A program made the position numbers and the translations under genes. This document shows, piece after piece, positions 1-9,637 of a stretch of 10,948 bases of DNA (position 1 is its first letter; each line of letters starts with the position of its first letter). Under the pieces are notes generated by a model, which saw nothing but the letters and a program-made list of their open reading frames with translations, searched no databases and was not told the DNA's origin. Origin of the DNA: Chloroflexota bacterium (lineage in GTDB: Bacteria > Chloroflexota > Limnocylindria > Limnocylindrales > CSP1-4); contig JACCQX010000146.1 in assembly GCA_013813905.1 (NCBI GenBank), forward strand, positions 1 through 10,948. The letters are read 5' to 3'.

Positions 1-707
1 CAGAGCCGCTCGTCCTCGTCGTCCAGGATCATCATGTCGCCGACCACGCCGGCCAGATCGGCCGCCGAGACCTCGAACTGCTCGATGAGCCGGGCCTCGG
101 AGAGCTGGCTCCGCTCCTGGAAGGTGAGGGCCAGGTCATACAACCGATGGGCGGCCGTCTCCGCGTCCGTGGGAACCCCACCGTCCTGTGCGGCCACCCA
201 GTCATCGGCCGCGCCCGCGTACGGATCGCTGCCGCCGAGGCCGACGCCGACCGTCTCCTCGGGGGAGATGCCCGCCGTGTCCATCAGGTCGTCCGCGGCG
301 GTGGGCTCGTCGGGCAGGCCGGCCTCCTCCCGCGCCGCGTCAGCGAAGGCGGCGTAGATGTCTGCGGGGTTGTACAGCTCCACGAGCTCGGCCGCGCTCT
401 CGATGACCTCCGTGTCCGAGACCCAGTCTCCCGTCTCCTCGTCCTGATACCGACTGCGCGAGCGGAAGGTCCCGTCAGGGGCGATGGAGAGGTAGTCCGG
501 GTCGTCGTCGATGAGCACCAAGCCGCCGAGGTCGCGCAACCGTTCCCGGTTGGCGTCGAGGAAGCGGACCAGCTGCTCGCCGGCCTCGGCCAGGAACGAG
601 TCGCGCTCGATGGCCGCATCGGCAGCGATCTCGCCCAGGATCCCCACGCGCTCTTCGTCGTTGCCGTCCAGGCCGTTCATTCCGTCGGCGTTCCCTCGGC
701 GGTCCAT
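1..707 (-). CDS. Acidic protein of unknown function (3' end outside window)
   Basis: An open frame of 235 codons with no stop runs from an ATG at 707 off the left edge, so the protein is incomplete. The start is well supported: AGGAGGAG lies just upstream (711-720), and the TAG stop of the preceding gene is embedded in that ribosome site. A second in-frame ATG at 680 lacks such a site. I do not recognise the family. The product is strongly acidic and lacks membrane helices or a signal peptide. Residues about 20-65 look helical and lead to LGGLVLIDDDPDY, followed by a Tyr/Asp-rich stretch and the segment ELYNPADIYAAFADAA. After a Gly/Asp-rich linker, a second helical part (YDLALTFQERSQLAEARL) ends in another acidic run (MMILDDEDERL) at the edge. 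It is probably a cytosolic two-domain protein co-transcribed with the 108-residue protein before it. GC-rich third codon positions support real coding. Confidence 0.8.
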   Translation of the reverse strand, partial: MDRRGNADGMNGLDGNDEERVGILGEIAADAAIERDSFLAEAGEQLVRFLDANRERLRDLGGLVLIDDDPDYLSIAPDGTFRSRSRYQDEETGDWVSDTEVIESAAELVELYNPADIYAAFADAAREEAGLPDEPTAADDLMDTAGISPEETVGVGLGGSDPYAGAADDWVAAQDGGVPTDAETAAHRLYDLALTFQERSQLSEARLIEQFEVSAADLAGVVGDMMILDDEDERL

Positions 708-710
708 GGC

Positions 711-720
711 GTCTCCTCCT
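711..720 (-). promoter_or_regulatory. Strong ribosome binding site of the acidic protein gene
   Basis: AGGAGGAGAC on the minus strand sits a few bases before the ATG at 707 and closely matches the anti-Shine-Dalgarno complement. The TAG stop of the upstream gene (719-721) overlaps its first bases, so ribosomes finishing that gene end on this site. This fixes the start and indicates translational coupling. Confidence 0.8.
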
Positions 721-1045
721 ACGGGTGGTATTCGAGATCCGGTCCCATCCGCTCGCGGAGGAACATCGAGTGATGGCGTTCGAACATCCATTCGCCGGCC
801 CGGTGACCGATGGCCCGGGAGCGCTCATCGCCCTCGAGCTTGTCGATGGTCCCGTAGTCCGGCAGTTCCAGCAGGATCACGTTGTCGAAGTCCCAGCCGT
901 AAGCCACGTTGTACCACCCCAGGAAGCGCATCCCGAACTCTTCCTCATAACGCTTGACCTGTCGCGGGAAGAGCTTGCGCATGAAGAACTTGAAGAAAGG
1001 GTCGCGTCCTCGGCGAACCGAGAAGAAGGTGGCCAGAACGGGCAC
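719..1045 (-). CDS. Small conserved-looking protein, unknown function (108 aa)
   Basis: I chose the GTG at 1045 (108 residues) because GGAGAG lies 9 bases upstream and the convincing sequence (VPVLATFFSVRRGRDPFF) begins there. An ATG at 1156 would add 37 low-complexity Pro/Arg-rich residues, has no ribosome site and overlaps a possible -10 element. The protein is rich in aromatic and basic residues (FFKFFMRKLFPRQVKRYEEEF, near residues 17-37), then WYNVAYGWDFDNVILLELPDYG and a helical C-terminal part (HRAGEWMFERHHSMFLRERM). Length and the alternating strand/helix pattern recall small dimeric alpha-beta barrel (ferredoxin-like, NIPSNAP/Dabb-type) proteins, but this is an inference from shape and not a family match. 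It ends 11 bases before the acidic protein gene, with which it very likely forms a two-gene unit separate from the DsrE operon upstream. Confidence 0.72.
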   Translation of the reverse strand: MPVLATFFSVRRGRDPFFKFFMRKLFPRQVKRYEEEFGMRFLGWYNVAYGWDFDNVILLELPDYGTIDKLEGDERSRAIGHRAGEWMFERHHSMFLRERMGPDLEYHP

Positions 1046-1154
1046 GGGCCGGGGCTCTCCTGTTTCGCGTGGGGTAGGGTCGGCCGATCGCCGCGGGTCC
1101 GGGGCTGGGGCGAGGACGGGCGTCCGGCGACGTAGTTCGCCGTCGGCGGGCGCC

Positions 1155-1182
1155 ATTGTCGCATGCCACCGTCACGGTGCAA
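1155..1182 (-). promoter_or_regulatory. Candidate promoter with a palindrome in the spacer
   Basis: On the minus strand TTGCAC (1182-1177) is followed after 16 bases by GACAAT (1160-1155). The -35 matches the housekeeping consensus at only 3 of 6 positions and the -10 at 4 of 6. The spacer carries the inverted repeat CACCG-TGA-CGGTG (1179-1167), an operator-like position. It would serve the 108-residue protein and the acidic protein with a leader of about 100 bases. The core hexamers are weak, so this is only a candidate. Confidence 0.3.
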
Positions 1183-1190
1183 GGGCCGAC

Positions 1191-1210
1191 GAGGCTCGGG
1201 GCCTAGCCTC
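1191..1210 (-). terminator. Possible hairpin at the end of the second DsrE gene
   Basis: GAGGCT and AGCCTC form a 6-bp stem around an 8-base loop, overlapping the last bases of the DsrE stop codon (1209-1211). It is placed as an operon-end hairpin would be, and a 163-base gap follows. However, no run of T follows on the minus strand and the stem is short, so it may only protect the mRNA 3' end or be chance. Confidence 0.28.
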
Positions 1211-1562
1211 AGTAGCTCACGCTCCGATCGACCTCGAAGAGCAGCTCCACGAGTCGCTCCGGCGCCACCAGCCGCACCCCGTAGGGTGGTTCCGTGATGC
1301 CTCGTGCGGCGCTGGACAGGGCTGACGCGTAGATCGCAGCGCCGCCCGCGAGCAGGGCGTCCCAGTGCTCCTGCGCCGGGCCCGTCCCGATGCCCTCGAT
1401 GGCGCGGCGCGTTTCAGGACGCAGCGCGTGGACCGCGTCACCGGCGAGGAAGACGCTGGCCTCGTGCCCTGCCACCAAGGCCATCCGCGCGACCCGCAGG
1501 CCGAGTGCCAGCCGGGTGGGGTTCTCCGGACCGGTGGCGATGTGCACCAGGAGGTGGCCCAT
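1209..1562 (-). CDS. DsrE/DsrF-like family protein, copy 2 (117 aa)
   Basis: This is a full-length DsrE-superfamily protein, a small alpha/beta fold that usually assembles as homo- or hetero-oligomers and in some members relays sulfur through a cysteine. The N-terminal HIATGPENPTR motif (residues 7-17), the strand-turn ASVFLAGDAV (about 35-44), LRPETRR, GIGTG and the C-terminal DRSVSY are the diagnostic parts. By hand alignment it is about 60% identical over its whole length to the neighbouring upstream gene, so the pair is a tandem duplication. It contains no cysteine at all, so the TusD/DsrE-type persulfide relay cannot operate here. The ATG at 1562 lies two bases after the stop of copy 1, without a strong ribosome site of its own, which suggests coupled translation. 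A heteromer with copy 1 is plausible. The biological role is unknown. Confidence 0.9.
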   Translation of the reverse strand: MGHLLVHIATGPENPTRLALGLRVARMALVAGHEASVFLAGDAVHALRPETRRAIEGIGTGPAQEHWDALLAGGAAIYASALSSAARGITEPPYGVRLVAPERLVELLFEVDRSVSY

Positions 1563-1564
1563 CG

Positions 1565-1915
1565 TCAGTAGCTGACCACTCGGTCGGCTTCGGCGATGAG
1601 CGCTACGAGTCGGGCGGGGGGTGCCAGCTCGACGCCTTCGTCTCCGGTGACCGCGCGCGCCTTGCTCGACTGCCCCGATGCGAAGAGGCGGGCACCGCCG
1701 CCGCGCAGCGCCTCCCAGTGCTCGCGGACGCTGCCGGTGCCGATGCCGGTCGCGGCCGCACGGGTCTCCGGCCGCAGCAGGTCGACCGCGTCGCCCGCCA
1801 GGAAGACCGTGACCTCATGGCCCTCCTCTTGGGCGGTGCGAGCTACCAGCAGTCCGAGTGCCGCACGCGTGGGGTTCTCCGGCCCTGTGGCGATGTGGAT
1901 GATAAATCTGCTCAT
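1565..1915 (-). CDS. DsrE/DsrF-like family protein, copy 1 (116 aa)
   Basis: A DsrE-superfamily protein of typical length, with MSRFIIHIATGPENPTRAA at the start, EVTVFLAGDAVDLLRPETR in the middle, GTGSVREHWEAL, and a C terminus ending in DRVVSY. Like copy 2 it has no cysteine, so it belongs to the non-sulfur-relay part of the superfamily, whose role is generally unassigned. The ATG at 1915 overlaps the TGA of the upstream membrane-protein gene as ATGA, and GGGAGG (1923-1928) lies 7 bases ahead, giving both coupling and strong initiation. The linkage of two DsrE paralogues to a small membrane protein suggests they might be recruited to the membrane, but nothing in the sequence shows this directly. 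The product is probably cytosolic; no signal peptide is visible. Confidence 0.92.
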   Translation of the reverse strand: MSRFIIHIATGPENPTRAALGLLVARTAQEEGHEVTVFLAGDAVDLLRPETRAAATGIGTGSVREHWEALRGGGARLFASGQSSKARAVTGDEGVELAPPARLVALIAEADRVVSY

Positions 1916-2334
1916 CGTTCGTCCTCCCGTGGCTCTTCCGGCCCCCTTCGTGGATCATCGGTCTCGGCGGCATGATCCTCAGCCTGATCCCCGTCATCAT
2001 CCAGCATGCCCACCGTCTTGCGCGCGCGCGGCCCCAACGGACGGCGTCGCGAGCGTCGGTCCGCGGCCACCAGGCGCAACAGGAAGATGACCGTCTGGCC
2101 GGCGAAGAGCAGCAGCACGAGGGTCACGATGAGCATCGCGCCGCTCAACCAGGGCGGCGCTCCGGCCACCACGCTGACGGGCGTGGCCACCAGTAGGATG
2201 ACCAGCACCGCCATCTGGAACCAGAAGCAGCCCAATCCCGGACCCCGCTCGGAGTCCAGCGGCTCGCCCTTGTAGGCGGGCATCGGCGGCTCGGCCGGCA
2301 CTCGCCGCGCGGCCGGTCTCGGATCGTGGCTCAC
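1912..2334 (-). CDS. Small membrane protein with two transmembrane helices (140 aa)
   Basis: The GTG at 2334 is preferred because it overlaps the TGA of the oxidase gene as GTGA and has GGAG (2342-2345) 7 bases upstream. An ATG at 2283 would remove 17 residues but has no ribosome site. After a short polar N terminus (EPLDSERGPGLGCFWFQ, about 24-40) come two hydrophobic helices, roughly residues 38-58 and 64-87 (GAMLIVTLVLLLFAGQTV). These are followed by an Arg-rich segment (ADRRSRRRPLGPRARK) and a very acidic tail (LDDDGDQAEDHAAETDDP). The positive cluster after helix 2 suggests both termini face the cytoplasm. No known domain was recognised. The stop overlaps the first DsrE start, so a functional link with the DsrE pair is the simplest guess. 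Confidence 0.85.
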   Translation of the reverse strand: MSHDPRPAARRVPAEPPMPAYKGEPLDSERGPGLGCFWFQMAVLVILLVATPVSVVAGAPPWLSGAMLIVTLVLLLFAGQTVIFLLRLVAADRRSRRRPLGPRARKTVGMLDDDGDQAEDHAAETDDPRRGPEEPREDER

Positions 2335-3701
2335 GACTGCGCTCCGCGGCTGATCGACAGGTCCCCTCGGCGGGTCGCCCACCGGTCCGCTCCGCGCCTC
2401 GCCCACCAGTCGGCGAAGCGGAACCATTCACCGGCAACGGGCAGGAACCACGGTCGGCCGCGATAGAGCGCCGGCACCACCGGCGCGGCAAGAAAGCGGA
2501 TCCGCTCGAACGCCCACGGCTCGTATGCGACGTCCGATCCGCGCCCCAGCCGGCCGGCCAGGCGCAGCCCGAAGGCCGTGCCCAGCGCCAGGCCGCTGCC
2601 GCAGTAGCCCAGCGCGTAGTGGATGCCGTCGTGCTCGCCCATGTGCGGCAGGCGGTCGAAGGTGAAGCCCACGTTGCCGCCCCAGGCATGGTCGATGCGC
2701 AGACTCGCGGCCTGCGGATGGACCTGCGCCAGCGCCCGCTTCAGGATGGCCGCGGTCCGCTCGATCGTGGTCGGGCGGAAGGACGCTCGGCCGCCGAAGA
2801 TCAGCCGGCGTTGTGGGTTCACGTGCCAGTAGTACAGGAAGTTCTTGGTGTCGAAGAAGGTGCGGCCACGCGGGCTGACCGACGCGGCGAGCTCTTCGCT
2901 CATCGGTTCCGTGGCCACGATGTAGGAGCCGATGGGCATGACCCGTCGCTGAAGCCAGGGCATCGACCCGTCGGTGTAGCCGTTGGTGGCGACCACCACG
3001 TCACGTGCCCGGATGGTGCCGCGATCGGTGGCCACCTCCACCCCGCCGCGCGCCATGGGCTGACGCGTCAGACCCTGGACGGCCACTCCGCTATGGAGGT
3101 CCACGTCGGCGGCCGTTGCTCGCTCCAGCAACCCTGAGAAATAGCGACCCGGGTGGATGGCACTGGACTCCTCCAGCACCATCCCGCCCGGGTAGTGCGT
3201 GCTGCCGATCTCCGCCTGTACCCCGTCGCTTTCCAGCATGTGCCCGGACAGCCCGGCTTCACGGAACTCCACGAGCTCGCGCTGGAGGGAGGGAAGGTGA
3301 CGCCGCGACCAGGCCATTACCGCCAGACCCGTGCGGCGCAGGTCACAGTCGATGCCTTCACCTCGCACGAACCGCTCGGCCTCCAGGTAGGCATCCACGC
3401 CCGCCTGGAAGACGGCTCCGCCGAGGTCCGGGCCGTAACGGCGCTCCAGTGCGGCGCGACCCCACTTCAGGCCCGGATGGAAGATGCCCCCGTTGCGCGT
3501 GCTGGCACCCCAACCCAGCTGCCGCTTCTCCACTAGCGACACGCTGGCCCCAGCGCGCCCGAGGCATAGCGCGGTGACCATACCGGTGTAGCCGCCGCCC
3601 ACCACGACCACGTCGGCATGCTCTGGCAGCGGCCGGTCGGCGAAGGACGGGATGGCGGGCATCGTGGCGTGCCAGTACGGCCGGCGTTCGGGGTCCGGCA
3701 T
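2331..3701 (-). CDS. FAD-dependent oxidoreductase, DAO family (glycine/D-amino-acid or amine oxidase-like)
   Basis: A 456-residue flavoprotein of the DAO superfamily. The N-terminal dinucleotide-binding fold is clear: VVVVGGGYTG (31-40, GxGxxG) with Glu58 at the end of strand 2 to bind the ribose, then GWGASTRNGG, a signature of amino-acid and gamma-glutamylputrescine (PuuB-like) oxidases. A second set of motifs includes VVVATNGYT, RLIFGGRASFRP and the C-terminal HAWGGNVGFTFDRLPHMG and GYCGSGLALGTAFG segments that contact the flavin. Such enzymes oxidise primary or secondary amines to imines and usually make hydrogen peroxide. The exact substrate cannot be read from sequence. About 60 residues follow the last flavin motif, somewhat longer than usual. 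ATG 3701 is chosen; a GTG at 3716 adds five residues, and neither has a strong ribosome site. It follows pyrB by 73 bases and overlaps the membrane protein gene. Confidence 0.92.
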   Translation of the reverse strand: MPDPERRPYWHATMPAIPSFADRPLPEHADVVVVGGGYTGMVTALCLGRAGASVSLVEKRQLGWGASTRNGGIFHPGLKWGRAALERRYGPDLGGAVFQAGVDAYLEAERFVRGEGIDCDLRRTGLAVMAWSRRHLPSLQRELVEFREAGLSGHMLESDGVQAEIGSTHYPGGMVLEESSAIHPGRYFSGLLERATAADVDLHSGVAVQGLTRQPMARGGVEVATDRGTIRARDVVVATNGYTDGSMPWLQRRVMPIGSYIVATEPMSEELAASVSPRGRTFFDTKNFLYYWHVNPQRRLIFGGRASFRPTTIERTAAILKRALAQVHPQAASLRIDHAWGGNVGFTFDRLPHMGEHDGIHYALGYCGSGLALGTAFGLRLAGRLGRGSDVAYEPWAFERIRFLAAPVVPALYRGRPWFLPVAGEWFRFADWWARRGADRWATRRGDLSISRGAQS

Positions 3702-3774
3702 GCTCGTGGTGGTCACGCCGCGGATGGTAGCGGGCCGACCGACCAGCGGCGGCGTGGGATCCGCCCGGGTGACC

Positions 3775-7638
<3,864 letters not shown>

Positions 7639-7642
<4 letters not shown>

Positions 7643-8277
7643 CCGCGATCCTCCCGATCGTCGCGCTCCTCGCGGTGGTTGCCCGGGCGCCTCCAGGACA
7701 GCGTGCTTGGTCGGGACACGGCGGGGGCCCCACGCAGCGTCCGCTCGGCTTCAGCGACGGCCGTCCGCGCCCGCTCTACGGTCAGTGCCTGTCGCAAGGC
7801 CTCGCGCGCTCGGGTGAGCACGGCTCGTGCGGCCACGTGCGAGACCCCCAGCGCCTCGGCCAGTTCCAGGCCCGTCAGGTCGTGGACCTCCGCCAGAAGC
7901 AGCGCCATCCTCTGGCGTTCGGGAAGCGCGGCCAAGGCGCGCTCCATCTCACCGGTCAGCCGGCCTCGCAGCGCGACTTCCTCGGCGGACGAGTCGGTGC
8001 CGCGCGACTCACCGGTCCAGGGCACGAACCGCACCAGGCGCCGGCGGCGCAGCTCGTCGAGTGCGGTGCGCCCGGCGATCTGGTAGAGCCAGGGACGTGC
8101 CCTCGCTGGATCCAGCAGCGTGTCGTAGGCACGAAAGGCCTTCACGAACGTCTCCTGGGTGAGATCGGCCGCCAGCTCGTCGTCGCGCAGCATCCGGCAC
8201 AGGTAGCTGTAGATCTCGGCATGGTGTTCCGCGTAGAGCTCTTCGACGCACGCTCGGGCGCCTGCCCGGTCCGTCAT
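7639..8277 (-). CDS. ECF-type RNA polymerase sigma factor (212 aa)
   Basis: This is an extracytoplasmic-function sigma factor made of region 2 and region 4 only. Region 2 (about 11-80) includes YAEHHAEIYSYLCRML, DLTQETFVKAF (38-48) and RPWLYQIAGRTALDELRRRR, which bind the -10 element and core polymerase. Region 4 (about 110-165) has the ALPERQRMALLLAEV segment and the helix-turn-helix GLELAEALGVSHVAARAVLTRAREAL for -35 recognition. ATG 8277 is the natural start for the family; GTGAGG is very close upstream. The open frame extends further upstream, but those residues are low-complexity Arg/Ala. The C terminus has an extra tail of about 45 residues ending in a charged run (HREERDDREDRG). Its last bases form the TTGA overlap with the anti-sigma gene, so sigma and anti-sigma are made in balance. 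Confidence 0.94.
7650..7655 (-). promoter_or_regulatory. Ribosome site deciding the TTG start of the anti-sigma gene
   Basis: GGGAGG on the minus strand lies 7 bases before the TTG at 7642, inside the 3' end of the sigma gene. No ATG or GTG is placed as well, so the overlap TTGA plus this site supports the TTG start. Confidence 0.75.
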
Positions 8278-8459
8278 CGCCTCACGGCCGCAAGACTCTG
8301 ACCGATCGCGTCGCCTGGGTGCGAGCGCCCTCTGCCTGCCTGTGACGCACGAGCGCGCCCGCCTGTGACGCCGCCGTGCGCCACCGCGGGCTGCGGCGCG
8401 CCGTCCGCGGGCTGCGGCGCACTCCGACACGAGGGGCAGCCGCTCGACCAGGACGTCAT
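8274..8459 (-). CDS. Candidate small protein (61 aa) bridging the GalT-like and sigma genes
   Basis: A 61-codon frame fills the gap between two genes exactly. Its ATG at 8459 overlaps the TGA of the GalT-like gene as ATGA, and its TGA overlaps the sigma-factor ATG as ATGA. GGGAAGG lies 6 bases before its start. The product begins MTSWSSGCPSCRSAPQPADG: a CxxC pair (Cys8, Cys11), then an in-frame duplicated APQPA motif, then a Gly/Arg/Ala-rich basic half ending in QSLAAVRR. The first half has GC-rich third positions typical of the window, while the second half is less biased. No family is recognised. GC-rich DNA gives many chance frames, so the precise fit at both ends is the main argument. The stretch may instead be a non-coding promoter region of the sigma factor. 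Confidence 0.38.
   Translation of the reverse strand: MTSWSSGCPSCRSAPQPADGAPQPAVAHGGVTGGRARASQAGRGRSHPGDAIGQSLAAVRR
8338..8371. repeat. Direct repeat GCCTGTGACGC, two copies 23 bp apart
   Basis: The 11-base sequence GCCTGTGACGC occurs at 8338-8348 and again at 8361-8371, 61 to 94 bases upstream of the sigma-factor start. The 23-base period is about two helical turns and is not a multiple of three, so it is better explained as paired binding sites than as a coding repeat. No known operator was recognised. Confidence 0.5.
8384..8420. repeat. Direct repeat CCGCGGGCTGCGGCGC, two copies 21 bp apart
   Basis: A 16-base sequence is repeated perfectly at 8384-8399 and 8405-8420. The period of 21 equals seven codons and encodes APQPA twice in the candidate 61-residue protein, so it could be a coding duplication. 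It could equally be a GC-rich regulatory repeat upstream of the sigma factor. Confidence 0.6.
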
Positions 8460-9592
8460 CGAGTGCCTTCCCGTGGGAACTCGTCCCAGCCGCGCGCGCC
8501 TACCGGGACTGCCAGGGTGCCATCGGCGATGAGCCGCGTGTCCACCGAGGGCGGAGTGTCGTGTGTAGCACCGCCTCGGGTTGCGGCCAGCAGCTCCTCC
8601 ACGGCTTCCTCCGGGCTGACCGGGTTGACCGGCAGGCCCGTGCCCAGCTCCAGGCCGGCGATCTGGCGTAGGCGTGGGTGGATCTCCCAGTGCCAGTGAT
8701 ACGTCTCATCGACCCGTTCGCGCAGTGGCGCGGTGTGCAGCACCAGGTTGTAGGGCGGCCCGTCCAGGACCGAGAGCAGCCGTAGCACCTTTTGGAGCGT
8801 CTCTGCCGCGCTCGTCAGCTGCTCGTCCGTGGCGCGCCCGAAGTCTGCGTCATGGTGGCGTGGCACGACCCACAGCTCGAACGGTGAGCGAGAGGCATAC
8901 GGCGCGAAGCAGACCGACGCGGCATCCTCCCAGACCACCCGCTCGCGGTTGGCCACCTCGTCGCGTACCAGGCGGCAGTAGGGGCACACGCCCTCGCGGA
9001 TCAGGTAACGCGCCGCGCCGCCCAACTCCTCGCCGATGCGATGGGGTATCTGGGGCAGGTCGTAGAAGTCGAGACATAGGTGGTCCGTTCGGGAACCCGC
9101 TTGCGCGCCCCAGTTCTGCACGACCTGGAGGTAGTCGGTGTCGCCGCCTCTACGGGCGGCGGCCACGGCGTCACGCGCGCGCGCCAGCATCTCCGTGACG
9201 ATCGCCGCGGACTCGTCGACCAGCGACCCGTGGTGTCCCGGCGGGGCGACGATGGTCTGCCACGAGCCGCAGTCACCCAGCAGGCCGAGACCAGGACCAC
9301 GCTCGTCCTGGCCCGACTCGCGAGCCTCGCGCTCCGTGCCGGCCACGCTGAAGGCCTGCGGCTTGAGGACGCGTACCCGGACGCCGTTCCCCGAGGGCTG
9401 CGCGCAGTTCTGACAGGCAGCGTCCGGGACAGCCACCGGCTCCGCGGCCACCTGGAAGCGCTGGCGCTCGAACTCGCGATCGACCACCACGGCCACCCAC
9501 CAACCGGTGATCGCATCCTTGCGGAGTTCGAAGAGTCCGCCCGCCATCGACGCACCATAGCAGGCAGGCCGTGCCGCTCCGACATGGGGCAT
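8456..9592 (-). CDS. GalT-like HIT-superfamily protein with altered active site (378 aa)
   Basis: The fold matches galactose-1-phosphate uridylyltransferases and related nucleotidyltransferases: FELRKDAITGWWV at the start, zinc-type CQNC (60-63), VRVLKPQAF, VAPPGHH (116-121), QNWGAQAGSRTDHLC (159-173), a second CxxC (203-206), NLVLHTAPL with His286, YHWHWEIHPRL (298-308, the HxH corresponding to the C-terminal metal-binding histidines) and LGTGLPVNPVSPEEAVEEL. In GalT the first HPH motif supplies the nucleophile, whereas here the aligned residues read His171-Leu-Cys173-Leu-Asp, so the nucleophilic His is Cys and the conserved Gln is Asp. It may use another chemistry or only bind nucleotides. 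ATG 9592 has GGAG (9599-9602) 6 bases upstream; ATG 9547 fits the family N terminus but lacks a ribosome site. It follows lipB by 45 bases. Confidence 0.85.
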   Translation of the reverse strand: MPHVGAARPACYGASMAGGLFELRKDAITGWWVAVVVDREFERQRFQVAAEPVAVPDAACQNCAQPSGNGVRVRVLKPQAFSVAGTEREARESGQDERGPGLGLLGDCGSWQTIVAPPGHHGSLVDESAAIVTEMLARARDAVAAARRGGDTDYLQVVQNWGAQAGSRTDHLCLDFYDLPQIPHRIGEELGGAARYLIREGVCPYCRLVRDEVANRERVVWEDAASVCFAPYASRSPFELWVVPRHHDADFGRATDEQLTSAAETLQKVLRLLSVLDGPPYNLVLHTAPLRERVDETYHWHWEIHPRLRQIAGLELGTGLPVNPVSPEEAVEELLAATRGGATHDTPPSVDTRLIADGTLAVPVGARGWDEFPREGTR

Positions 9593-9600
9593 GTACCGCT

Positions 9601-9619
9601 CCGAAGGGAAGCGCTTCGG
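9601..9619 (-). promoter_or_regulatory. Hairpin overlapping the ribosome site of the GalT-like gene
   Basis: CCGAAG and CTTCGG can pair around a 7-base loop between lipB and the GalT-like gene; a 10-base perfect palindrome GAAGCGCTTC (9608-9617) is an alternative pairing. The downstream arm shares two bases with the GGAG ribosome site, so folding could reduce initiation at ATG 9592. This is inferred from sequence only. Confidence 0.3.
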
Positions 9620-9637
9620 CACTTCGCCGGCGGCTCG

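Noticed and set aside
147..773. 208-codon plus-strand open frame opposite the acidic protein gene
   Set aside because: The minus-strand frame has a strong ribosome site, codon bias and an operon partner; this one has none and crosses the gene boundary.
1046..1156. Start of the 108-residue protein at ATG 1156
   Set aside because: No ribosome site is present, the added residues are Pro/Arg-rich, and the ATG overlaps the candidate -10 element.
8278..8430. Upstream extension of the sigma factor by 51 residues
   Set aside because: The added residues are low-complexity Arg/Ala/Gly with no sigma-region similarity, and ATG 8277 gives the normal ECF length.
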